Below, one piece after another: positions 5,343 through 12,659 of a stretch of DNA of 14,235 nucleotides. The position numbers and the translations under genes were made by a program. The DNA is from JAQICJ01 sp041686345 (GTDB lineage Bacteria > Myxococcota_A > Polyangia > HGW-17): NCBI GenBank assembly GCA_041686345.1, contig JAWLEA010000086.1:1-14235 (forward strand). Reading direction: 5' to 3'. The stretch's first letter is position 1. Each line of letters begins with the position of its first letter. The notes beneath the pieces were generated by a model that was given only the letters and a program-made list of their open reading frames with translations, did not search any database and was not told where the DNA came from.

Positions 5343-7757
5343 CTAGAGCATGTTGACGGGATCAACATCAATGACTGTTTCACTTACCATTTTAAAGATA
5401 TCTTTCCTAACTTTATCGATAAAAATTTGCAAATTCTTTCGAGAAACAGATTTTAACAAAATTTGCCAGCGGATTTTTTTCTTTATTTTTTCAATAGGAG
5501 AAGGAACCGGTCCCAGAACCTGAATATCTCCGGTTTTATTTTTTTTGAGATAAAGAGCCAATTTGCCAGCTTCATCCTCTACCTGTAAAGCATCAGTACT
5601 TTTAATTCTGATTAGAACCAGATGTCCGCAAGGAGGATAATTCAATTCTTTTCTGAAAACAAACTCCTGCTCATAAAACTTTTGATAATTCTGGTCTGAA
5701 GCACTGACTATAGTGTAACTATCCGGTTTTCTGGTCTGAACAATAACTTTCCCAGGTTTTTTACCTCTGCCTGCTCTTCCAGAGACCTGAACCAGCAATT
5801 GGAAAGTTCTTTCCGCCGCTCTGAAATCTGGAAAAAATAATGAGTGATCCGCATTTAATACTCCAACCAGAGTGACTTCCGGAAAATCGTGTCCTTTGGT
5901 AACCATCTGGGTTCCAAGTAAAATATCTATTTTTCCTTTTCGCATTGAATTGATAACTTTCTGCAAACCATCAAATCTGGAAGTATCTCTGTCCAACCGT
6001 TCAATAACAGCTTCGGGAAAAAGTTCAGAAAGAGAAGCCAGAACTTTTTCGGTGCCCCAGCGGGAAGCTGTCAATTCTCCGCCGCAAATACTGCATTTTT
6101 TGGGAACCCCGGTGCTATAACCGCAATAATGACAGATTGTTCTGTTTTTTCGGAGATGATGAGTCAATGTTACCGAACAATGAGGACAAACAGCAGGTTC
6201 TCCACAATCTTTGCACTGGAGTTTTCCAGAAAACCCTCGTCTGGCAACAAAAAGCAGGGTTTGCTGGCCGGCTTCCAGATTTTCAGTAATAGCTTTTTTC
6301 AAGGGGAAACTTATTCCATCCCGGGCATGATATTTCTTGAGATCAATGATTTCTACCTCTGGCAAAGGCCTTGGTGTCGGCCTGCTGCTCAAAGTGAGTT
6401 TTTCATATTTTCCCTGCCGGGCATTGTGATAACTTTCAAAAGAAGGAGTTGCACTTCCCAGAATAATTGGAATATTTTCTTTCTGGGCTCTTAAAATTGC
6501 CAAATCTCTGCCATTATAGCGAAATCCGTTTTCCTGCTTGAAAGAATTATCATGCTCTTCATCTACAATAATCACTCCCAGATTCTCCAAAGGAGCAAAA
6601 ACAGCCGATCTCGCCCCAATCACAAGTTGTGATTTTCCTGACTGGAGACGACGCCATTCCACTACCCTCTCCCTTGAAGTCAATTTTGAATGAAAAACTG
6701 AAACCGGTTGTTCCAATCTGCTTTGAAAAGTTGCCACCAACTGTGGAGTCAGAGAAATTTCCGGAACCAGAACAATTGCAGTCCTACCCCGAGCCAGCAA
6801 GTTTGAAATCAAGCGGATATATATCTCTGTTTTTCCACTTCCCGTAATTCCATGAAGCAGATAGGTATTGAATGAGTCAAGTCCCGTTTGCAGCCTGTGA
6901 TGAATATGTTTTTGTTCATCTGTCAACTCCGGAACAAATTTCTCCACAGAGACTGAAAGATCAAATTGGGAGCCGGGGGTGATTTTTTCAATTTTTATCA
7001 ATTCTGCAGCTTCAAGATCTTTGAGAATTCCAGAAACATTTTTCCACTCTGCTCGAATTTCCTTCAGGGTTACCGGTAGCTTCACATCACACAACTGTTC
7101 AAAAACTCGTATCCGTTTTGAACCTCGTTCCAGCCAAGCCATTTGTTTTTCATCAGGTTCAGCAACTTGGGTAATTGCTTTGGACAAACCTTCTGTTCCT
7201 TTTTTGCCCACCCGTGAAAATTCTTCCAAAACACCTTCTTTCAGTGCTTTATCAATTAACTTCCTGGAAAGTCCCCTCTGGATCAAAGTACCTGCCAGAT
7301 AGGAACTGTCTATTTTGCTGAAAGCTTTGAATATTATACTGCCTTCTTCGGTAAACCTGCCTTGTTCATGTAATTTGAATAATTTACGACCTTCTTTTGA
7401 GAGACGATAACGCATCCTCTGCTCTATGTGCGCAAGATCCGGATGAGCAGTCTTCAAAACCTCTCCGAGAGGATGTTTGTAGTAATAAGAGGCCCACTTC
7501 AAACATGCAAGAAGATTGGGGGGAAATAAAGGACGCTTGTCAATCACTTTTCTTACATGAAGTGTCTTCCCCCTGTAATTGGAATTCATTGAAATCACAT
7601 AAGCTGTCTGTAATCTTCTTCTGAAGGGTACAACCACCCTGCCTCCAATGACCGGATGTTGATCTTCCCTGAGAGAATAAGCAAATATCCTGTCTATGGA
7701 CAGAGGCAAAACAACCTCGATTATTCTTGATTTTGATTTTCTCGGCACTTTATTCAA
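5343..7757 (-). CDS. priA: Primosomal protein N', replication restart helicase PriA
   Basis: PriA is a 3'-to-5' superfamily 2 DNA helicase that recognises abandoned replication forks and starts reassembly of the replisome. This 804-aa protein is complete. It has an N-terminal 3'-DNA-binding region (about 10-110), Walker A GITGSGKT (303-310), DEEH (399-402), GSATPS (434-439), GTQMVTKGHDF (615-625) and motif VI VSGRAGRG (658-665). All eight zinc ligands are present in four CxxC-type pairs: C515/C518, C524/C527, C542/C545 and C555/C558. The start is uncertain. TTG 7757 overlaps galU by eight bases; GTG 7748 lies one base after the galU stop and would give 801 aa. Neither has a good Shine-Dalgarno, so coupling to galU translation is likely. 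Function is near certain. Confidence 0.96.
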   Translation of the reverse strand: MNKVPRKSKSRIIEVVLPLSIDRIFAYSLREDQHPVIGGRVVVPFRRRLQTAYVISMNSNYRGKTLHVRKVIDKRPLFPPNLLACLKWASYYYKHPLGEVLKTAHPDLAHIEQRMRYRLSKEGRKLFKLHEQGRFTEEGSIIFKAFSKIDSSYLAGTLIQRGLSRKLIDKALKEGVLEEFSRVGKKGTEGLSKAITQVAEPDEKQMAWLERGSKRIRVFEQLCDVKLPVTLKEIRAEWKNVSGILKDLEAAELIKIEKITPGSQFDLSVSVEKFVPELTDEQKHIHHRLQTGLDSFNTYLLHGITGSGKTEIYIRLISNLLARGRTAIVLVPEISLTPQLVATFQSRLEQPVSVFHSKLTSRERVVEWRRLQSGKSQLVIGARSAVFAPLENLGVIIVDEEHDNSFKQENGFRYNGRDLAILRAQKENIPIILGSATPSFESYHNARQGKYEKLTLSSRPTPRPLPEVEIIDLKKYHARDGISFPLKKAITENLEAGQQTLLFVARRGFSGKLQCKDCGEPAVCPHCSVTLTHHLRKNRTICHYCGYSTGVPKKCSICGGELTASRWGTEKVLASLSELFPEAVIERLDRDTSRFDGLQKVINSMRKGKIDILLGTQMVTKGHDFPEVTLVGVLNADHSLFFPDFRAAERTFQLLVQVSGRAGRGKKPGKVIVQTRKPDSYTIVSASDQNYQKFYEQEFVFRKELNYPPCGHLVLIRIKSTDALQVEDEAGKLALYLKKNKTGDIQVLGPVPSPIEKIKKKIRWQILLKSVSRKNLQIFIDKVRKDIFKMVSETVIDVDPVNML

Positions 7758-8622
7758 GATATTCTTTCATTATCTCATGCAGATGACTGCGCAAATAATC
7801 TCTTTTCATGGCGTAATTAATGGAAGCTGACAGATAACCTTTGACATTCCCCGTATCAAAACGTTTTCCTTCAAATCTGCAACCAAGAACTTTTTTCCCG
7901 GATTCAACCATAGTCTGAAGAGCATCAGTAAGCTGAACCTCTCCTCCTTTTCCTTTTTTTGTTTGAGACAAATAAGCAAAAATTGAATTATCCAGAAGAT
8001 AGCGTCCTATAATCGCATTATGACTGGGAGCAGCTTCAGGTTCAGGTTTTTCCACCATCTTGTCAATAGCGAAAACTCCATTTTCCAATTCGCTACCTCC
8101 GGCAATCCCATATTTGGAAGTATCTTCCGGCGGAACATTCATGAGTGCAAGTACTACATCGGCTTTGTAATTGTGGTAAACATCAAGGAGTTGTTTCAAA
8201 ACAGGGGTTTCCGAGTCGATGATATCATCGGGAAGCACTACCGCTACCGGTCCCGGAACCAGATTATCAGCAGTAAGCACGGCATGTCCCAATCCCAGCG
8301 GACGATTTTGTCTGACAGAAGCAAAATTATTTAGTTCAACGGGTTTTTGAATGCTTTCCAGCATTTTTGAATTACCCCTTTCTTCCAATTTTGCTTCTAA
8401 TGCCTGATTAACATCAAAATGATCAACAATAGCCTCCTTCCCGGAAGCTGTAATAAAAACAGTGTTTTCAATCCCGCTGTTTCTTATTTCTTCTATAATC
8501 AGTTGGATTGCCGGAACATCAACAATGGGAAGAAGCTCCTTGGGAATAGCTTTAGTTGCCGGCAAAAGTCTGGTACCCAAACCGGCTGCTGGAATTACTG
8601 CTGTAAACTCGGAATTTTTCAT
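7750..8622 (-). CDS. galU: UTP-glucose-1-phosphate uridylyltransferase GalU
   Basis: GalU makes UDP-glucose and pyrophosphate from UTP and glucose-1-phosphate, feeding lipopolysaccharide, exopolysaccharide and galactose pathways in the cytoplasm. The 290-aa length is typical. Visible motifs are the nucleotide-binding PAAGLGTRLLPATK (11-24) with KELLPI (28-33), PLGLGHAV (108-115), LPDDI (130-134), VEKP (190-193), GEVQLTDA (227-234) and KRFDTGN (253-259). ATG 8622 was preferred to a TTG five codons upstream because GAGGTG sits just before the ATG. It is the first gene of a unit with priA and has a well-matched promoter inside an inverted repeat. No missing key residue was seen. Confidence 0.95.
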   Translation of the reverse strand: MKNSEFTAVIPAAGLGTRLLPATKAIPKELLPIVDVPAIQLIIEEIRNSGIENTVFITASGKEAIVDHFDVNQALEAKLEERGNSKMLESIQKPVELNNFASVRQNRPLGLGHAVLTADNLVPGPVAVVLPDDIIDSETPVLKQLLDVYHNYKADVVLALMNVPPEDTSKYGIAGGSELENGVFAIDKMVEKPEPEAAPSHNAIIGRYLLDNSIFAYLSQTKKGKGGEVQLTDALQTMVESGKKVLGCRFEGKRFDTGNVKGYLSASINYAMKRDYLRSHLHEIMKEYLE

Positions 8623-8626
8623 GGTA

Positions 8627-8632
8627 CACCTC
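8627..8632 (-). promoter_or_regulatory. Ribosome binding site deciding the galU start
   Basis: GAGGTG ends four bases before ATG 8622. It overlaps the codons of the alternative TTG start, which therefore is unlikely to be used. Confidence 0.75.
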
Positions 8633-8735
8633 AACAATATTTTAAATAAAAAACAGATTTTCAGGAGTCGGGAAAAAACTCACAGAGGTCTTTGTTAGTT
8701 TCAATATGAAAAATTATCATAAAAAGACAGATCTG

Positions 8736-8764
8736 AATACAGGATAAATTTGCTGAAATGTCAA
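8736..8764 (-). promoter_or_regulatory. Promoter of galU-priA
   Basis: On the minus strand a perfect TTGACA (8764-8759) is followed, after exactly 17 bp, by TGTATT (8741-8736), a 4/6 match to TATAAT. It predicts a leader of about 105 nt before galU. This is the best sigma70-type match seen in the window. Confidence 0.6.
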
Positions 8765-8775
8765 ATATCCTGTAT
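8737..8775. repeat. 10-bp inverted repeat around the galU promoter
   Basis: The arms atacaggata (8737-8746) and tatcctgtat (8766-8775) are perfect and 19 bp apart. One arm covers most of the -10 box and the other lies just upstream of the -35 box. This is the geometry of a paired operator. A structural role cannot be excluded. Confidence 0.6.
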
Positions 8776-8781
8776 AAATTA

Positions 8782-8942
8782 GTTCCCGTCTCAAAAAGGA
8801 AGGTCATCGCCTGAGAACGGAATTTGATTTGCTCTGCTTTATCGTAACTTCTTGAAATAGTGTCAACTATATCTAGGAAATTACTCTGCGCATTTCAATC
8901 CAACTTCAGCCTCAGTCAAAAAACCTATTCTGGGATGGGAAC
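8782..8942. repeat. Short palindromic MITE-like element, copy C
   Basis: This is the best-preserved copy, 161 bp. The ends gttccc (8782-8787) and gggaac (8937-8942) are perfect inverted repeats. Extending the left end over 20 bases (8781-8800) gives 14/20 against the right end. Both ends are flanked by TA (8780-8781 and 8943-8944), as expected for an IS630/Tc1-type target. Internal stems are gtaacttc (8844-8851)/gaaattac (8877-8884), one mismatch, and atagt (8857-8861)/actat (8866-8870). It is non-coding and ends 35 bp before pilC. Confidence 0.75.
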
Positions 8943-8977
8943 TAACAACATCCTTTAACGAAATCTTTGAGGTTTTT

Positions 8978-10198
8978 ATGAAAAAATTTGTCTGGGAAGG
9001 CAAAAAAAAAGATGGAAGTTTTACCAAAGGTAAAATAACAGCTGAAAACGAGCAAGATGCCTTTCAACGATTAAATAAAAAAGGCTTGGCTGTTACCAAG
9101 GTCAAAGAAAAACAACCTTTCAAACTAGCGGATCTGGCCACCCTCGAAATAAATATGGGAGGAGTGCCGTCTCGGGACATGATGATCTTTTCCCGCCAGT
9201 TTTCCACCATGCTTGATTCAGGTATCCCTATTGTTCAAGCAATTGACATTCTCGCAACAACCAGTGAAAACAAATATTTCGGCAAAATTCTGGCTGACAT
9301 TAAAGAAAGAGTTGAACAAGGGGCTACTTTGTCCGAAGCAATGGAAAGACACCCCAAAGTTTTTGACACGCTCTTTGTTAATCTTATCAGAGCAGGTGAA
9401 ATTGGCGGAATACTCGACACAATCATGAGCAGACTTGCTATCCACATTGAAAAATCAATGAAGATAAAACGAAAAATAAAATCTGCCATGACCTATCCAA
9501 TTATTGTTCTCATCGTAACCATCGTGGTCATGGGAGCACTTCTTTTCAAAGTCATTCCCACCTTTGAAGAAATGTTTCAGGATACCGGCGGTAGCCTTCC
9601 TGCTTTGACTCAACAAGTTATCAATCTTTCAGATTGGGCAATTGCTAATTCCGGGTTAATTTTTGGTTCTCTTTTCGGAATTATCATCTTTTTCTTAATT
9701 ACTTACAAAATACCAAAGGGGCGCTTTTTTATCCACAAAGCACTACTCAGGTTTCCGGTTATTGGTGATGTCATCAAGAAAACTGCTGTTGCCCGTTTTA
9801 CCAGAACCATGGGAACCTTGCTCTCGTCCGGAGTTCCCATCCTTGACTCCATTGAAATCGTAGCCGGTGCCTCAGGAAACATGGTGATTGAAAAAGCCTT
9901 GATGAAAGTCAGAGAAAAAATTTCAGAGGGACAAAATATTGTTGATCCCCTGACTCGAACCGGAATTTTTCCCCACATGGTGGTACAAATGATCGGAGTA
10001 GGCGAACAAACCGGTGCTCTGGATATTATGCTCAATAAAATTGCCGATTTTTATGAAGACGAGGTTGATGTTGCAGTTGACAATATGACTTCAATGCTTG
10101 AACCGCTGCTCATGGTTTTTCTTGGCGGAGCAGTGGGAGTGGCAATGATAGCCATGTATCTGCCTATTTTCAGTGCTGCCAGTGGCATCAAACAATAG
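8978..10198 (+). CDS. pilC: Type IV pilus inner-membrane platform protein PilC
   Basis: PilC forms the cytoplasmic-membrane platform of the type IV pilus, working with the PilB and PilT ATPases. The 406-aa protein has the full family layout: a short N-terminal region beginning FVWEGKKKDG, a first GspF domain (about 68-190, with FSRQFSTMLDSGIPI and AGEIGG at 129-134), and a second (about 268-390, with FTRTMGTLLSSGVPI and VGEQTGAL at 341-348). Membrane helices are at about 171-192, 222-244 and 376-398. ATG 8978 has GAGG five bases upstream. It precedes a PilS-like kinase by 30 bp, an order that echoes pilus clusters such as that of Myxococcus. PilB, PilT and pilin genes are not in view. GspF of a type II secretion system is the alternative, made less likely by the pilS neighbour. 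Confidence 0.9.
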   Translation: MKKFVWEGKKKDGSFTKGKITAENEQDAFQRLNKKGLAVTKVKEKQPFKLADLATLEINMGGVPSRDMMIFSRQFSTMLDSGIPIVQAIDILATTSENKYFGKILADIKERVEQGATLSEAMERHPKVFDTLFVNLIRAGEIGGILDTIMSRLAIHIEKSMKIKRKIKSAMTYPIIVLIVTIVVMGALLFKVIPTFEEMFQDTGGSLPALTQQVINLSDWAIANSGLIFGSLFGIIIFFLITYKIPKGRFFIHKALLRFPVIGDVIKKTAVARFTRTMGTLLSSGVPILDSIEIVAGASGNMVIEKALMKVREKISEGQNIVDPLTRTGIFPHMVVQMIGVGEQTGALDIMLNKIADFYEDEVDVAVDNMTSMLEPLLMVFLGGAVGVAMIAMYLPIFSAASGIKQ

Positions 10199-10228
10199 CC
10201 CGGCCTTTTCTATCAGCAGCAAAGCTTA

Positions 10229-11878
10229 ATGGAAAATTCAAACAAAATATCCAAACCCAACAAAAGCAATTTTGCTACCCTTTCCAAAACCATCGCATTT
10301 TTCTCTATTTTCAAGGTAGCTCTAATCACTTTTCTGCTCTTCTTTGTAGTAGTGGCCAATACCCTCTCTCCCAATCCGGAACTTTTACACAACAAATTGC
10401 AATGGACAATCCTCTCATTGATCATAGCCGAATATTTTGGAGTGGTGTTTACAGGAGGTGTAATCAAAAAAATCATCAAACTGCCCCTCTCAACAACCTT
10501 CAAAATTACTCTTTTTGTTGATCTTGCCATCACAACTTTTTTGATCCACGTAACCGGGGGCGCCATGTCCCCTTATTCTGTTCTTTATCTTATTCCGGTA
10601 GTAGCTTCAGCCATTATTTACTCTCCGAAATGGTCTGTTTTTTTTACTCTTCTTTCTTTGCTGCTTTATTTTGCCATTTCTTTTCTGGGCTGGATAGAAT
10701 TCATTCCTCACTTCTCTCATCAATTGGTTGCCCCCACTGCTATCTCTCCACTGGAATTTGCGCGCAGACTCAGTTTAAACACAAGTGCTTTTGCCACAAT
10801 TGCAGCTCTTTCCATTTTCCTGTCAAATCGTCTGCGTATTTTTGAAAGCAAAGTAAATGTACAATCAAAAAAATTGAGTGATTTTAAATACAGACTCAGA
10901 GATATCCTCAATTCTATCAAGGAAACCATTATAATTTTCGATTTTGACGGCCAAATCCACAATTACAACGCTGCAGCCCACTCGCTTTTTTCTGACAAAA
11001 TCCAAAAAGGTTGCAATATCAAAGAAATACTGCCACAAATCAGCAGTTTTTATCAAAACAACATCAAAGACAGAAAGATACAACTCAATCTGGATGGCAA
11101 AAATATCCCTTTTGAAATTTCCATTATGGATCTTTATATCTCAAGCTCTCAAAAAATAGGTCGCATCTTGATACTTCACAACCGGGAAAAACTGGAAAAA
11201 CTGGAAAAAGAGATTGCCCGGCAGGAAAAATTGTCGGCTCTGGGGCGACTGAGTGCTGGAATTGCCCATGAGATCAGAAATCCTCTTACTTCCATTTCCG
11301 GTTCACTTGAATTGATCAAATCCTCCTGTTCCCAAACAGAAGATGAAATAAATGACCTTTTCGATATAGTGTTCGGAGAAATAAACAGGCTCAATTCTTT
11401 AATAACCGAATTATTGGCTTTCACTCACGACAAAGAATACGAAAGAATGGAACTGGATTTGGTGCAATTTATCGAAGAAACGATCAAGCTCATCAAATCT
11501 AATCCCGAATTTAAAAATAGATCAATCGATTATTCAGGTCCTGAAAACTACAACCAAACTATCGATCCCGATGGTTTTCGCCAAATTATGTTTAACCTGA
11601 TAATCAATGCCCTTGAGGCCGATCCATCCAGTAAAATCAAAGTGAAACTCAAAGACAGAGAAGAATATTTCATTTTGGCTGTTCAGGATAACGGTCCCGG
11701 CATCAGTTCCGATAAAGTTGATAACATCTTTGAACCTTTTTACACCACTAAGGAAAAAGGAACAGGGCTTGGGTTGAGTACAGCCAGAAAGATCATAGAA
11801 AAACATAATGGTAAGATCAATCTGGAGAGTACCCCCGGCAATACAATTTTTAAAATTATAATCAACAAAGAAAAATAA
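10229..11878 (+). CDS. pilS: PilS-like sensor histidine kinase
   Basis: In known systems PilS senses pilin or surface signals and phosphorylates PilR, a sigma54 activator of pilin genes. This 549-aa protein has hydrophobic helices from about 20 to 198 (five or six spans), including the GAMSPYS turn (111-117) seen in this kinase group. A PAS-like domain follows (about 222-325), then a short coiled coil. The dimerisation/phosphoacceptor domain has LSAGIAHEIRNPL with His347, and the ATPase domain has the N box around N456/N460, DNGPGIS (487-493) and GTGLGLS (511-517). All catalytic boxes look intact. The start lacks a clear Shine-Dalgarno and lies 30 bp after pilC, so it is probably co-transcribed with it. 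No pilR follows; a convergent dapB begins 13 bp beyond the stop. The kinase call is certain. The PilS role is inferred from topology and context. Confidence 0.85.
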   Translation: MENSNKISKPNKSNFATLSKTIAFFSIFKVALITFLLFFVVVANTLSPNPELLHNKLQWTILSLIIAEYFGVVFTGGVIKKIIKLPLSTTFKITLFVDLAITTFLIHVTGGAMSPYSVLYLIPVVASAIIYSPKWSVFFTLLSLLLYFAISFLGWIEFIPHFSHQLVAPTAISPLEFARRLSLNTSAFATIAALSIFLSNRLRIFESKVNVQSKKLSDFKYRLRDILNSIKETIIIFDFDGQIHNYNAAAHSLFSDKIQKGCNIKEILPQISSFYQNNIKDRKIQLNLDGKNIPFEISIMDLYISSSQKIGRILILHNREKLEKLEKEIARQEKLSALGRLSAGIAHEIRNPLTSISGSLELIKSSCSQTEDEINDLFDIVFGEINRLNSLITELLAFTHDKEYERMELDLVQFIEETIKLIKSNPEFKNRSIDYSGPENYNQTIDPDGFRQIMFNLIINALEADPSSKIKVKLKDREEYFILAVQDNGPGISSDKVDNIFEPFYTTKEKGTGLGLSTARKIIEKHNGKINLESTPGNTIFKIIINKEK

Positions 11879-11891
11879 CCCGGAACCAGGT

Positions 11892-12659
11892 TCAGGAAAA
11901 ACCTAAAACATCCTGCATATCATAAAGCCCACTTTCTTTTCCCGGCAACCATTTTGCAGCTTTCCAGGCTCCCTGGGCAAATATTATTCTGTCCTTGGCA
12001 CGGTGTGTCAATTCCAGACGCTCATTTTCCCCCAGAAAAAACACTGAATGTTCTCCGGCAACACTGCCGCCTCTCAATGACTGAACTCCCACCTGCTCTC
12101 GATCTCGCGGCTTGTATTCTGAACTTCGATCCCTGGTAATTGCATCAGTTGTCCACTGACGGGCTGCCCTGACAGTTTCAGCCAAACTTAAAGCTGTACC
12201 GGAAGGAGCATCTTTTTTACCCTGATGGTGGATTTCCATAATTTCGGGCTGAAAACTCTGATCGAGGATGCGGGCTGACAAAGAAACCAGTTGGTGAAGC
12301 AAATTGATACCAATGCTGTAATTACTGGCATAAACAACCGGAACAAGTTTGGAGAGATCTTCAATCTGCTTTTCAATCGACTGAGACAATCCGGTAGTTC
12401 CGATTACTGCCGGAATTCTGTTCTGCTTGCAAAATTTAACCACAGATGCTGTTCCCCGGGGGGTAGAAAAATCGATAATCATGTCAGATTTATCAAAATT
12501 AATTTTGTCTTCGAAGGTATGGCAATCATCTGTTCTGCTTTGATCAACCCTGATAATTTCAATCAGTTCATTATTTTCGTTGATGATTTTTAGCAGACTT
12601 TTTCCCATTCTGCCCAGAGCTCCATTAATCAATACCGTTTTCAATTTATCCTTTTTCAT
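11892..12659 (-). CDS. dapB: 4-hydroxy-tetrahydrodipicolinate reductase DapB
   Basis: DapB reduces the product of DapA to tetrahydrodipicolinate with NAD(P)H, in the route to diaminopimelate and lysine. The 255-aa protein shows NGALGRMG (12-19) for the nucleotide, GTTG (87-90), and IHHQGKKDAPSGTA (133-146). His134 and Lys138 align with the catalytic His159 and Lys163 of the E. coli enzyme. At the end of strand two it has Asp39-Gln40 where E. coli has Glu-Arg, which may favour NADH over NADPH (inference). ATG 12659 overlaps the TPR gene by 14 bp and has AGGA five bases upstream. A longer in-frame TTG start would only add an Arg/Lys run read from the TPR gene's lysine tail. It is convergent with pilS, 13 bp apart, with no clear terminator between them. 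Confidence 0.95.
   Translation of the reverse strand: MKKDKLKTVLINGALGRMGKSLLKIINENNELIEIIRVDQSRTDDCHTFEDKINFDKSDMIIDFSTPRGTASVVKFCKQNRIPAVIGTTGLSQSIEKQIEDLSKLVPVVYASNYSIGINLLHQLVSLSARILDQSFQPEIMEIHHQGKKDAPSGTALSLAETVRAARQWTTDAITRDRSSEYKPRDREQVGVQSLRGGSVAGEHSVFFLGENERLELTHRAKDRIIFAQGAWKAAKWLPGKESGLYDMQDVLGFS

Larger units (their letters stand above)
8623..8977. other. Divergent intergenic region galU / pilC
   Basis: These 355 bp separate the divergently transcribed galU and pilC genes. They hold the galU leader, promoter and a 10-bp inverted repeat, then a copy of the palindromic element (8782-8942). A 35-bp stretch before pilC carries its Shine-Dalgarno, GAGG at 8969-8972. No convincing promoter for pilC was found by eye. 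Confidence 0.7.

Noticed and set aside
11879..11896. Bidirectional terminator between pilS and dapB
   Set aside because: The inverted bases ggaacc-a-ggttc leave no room for a loop and there is no T-run on either side.
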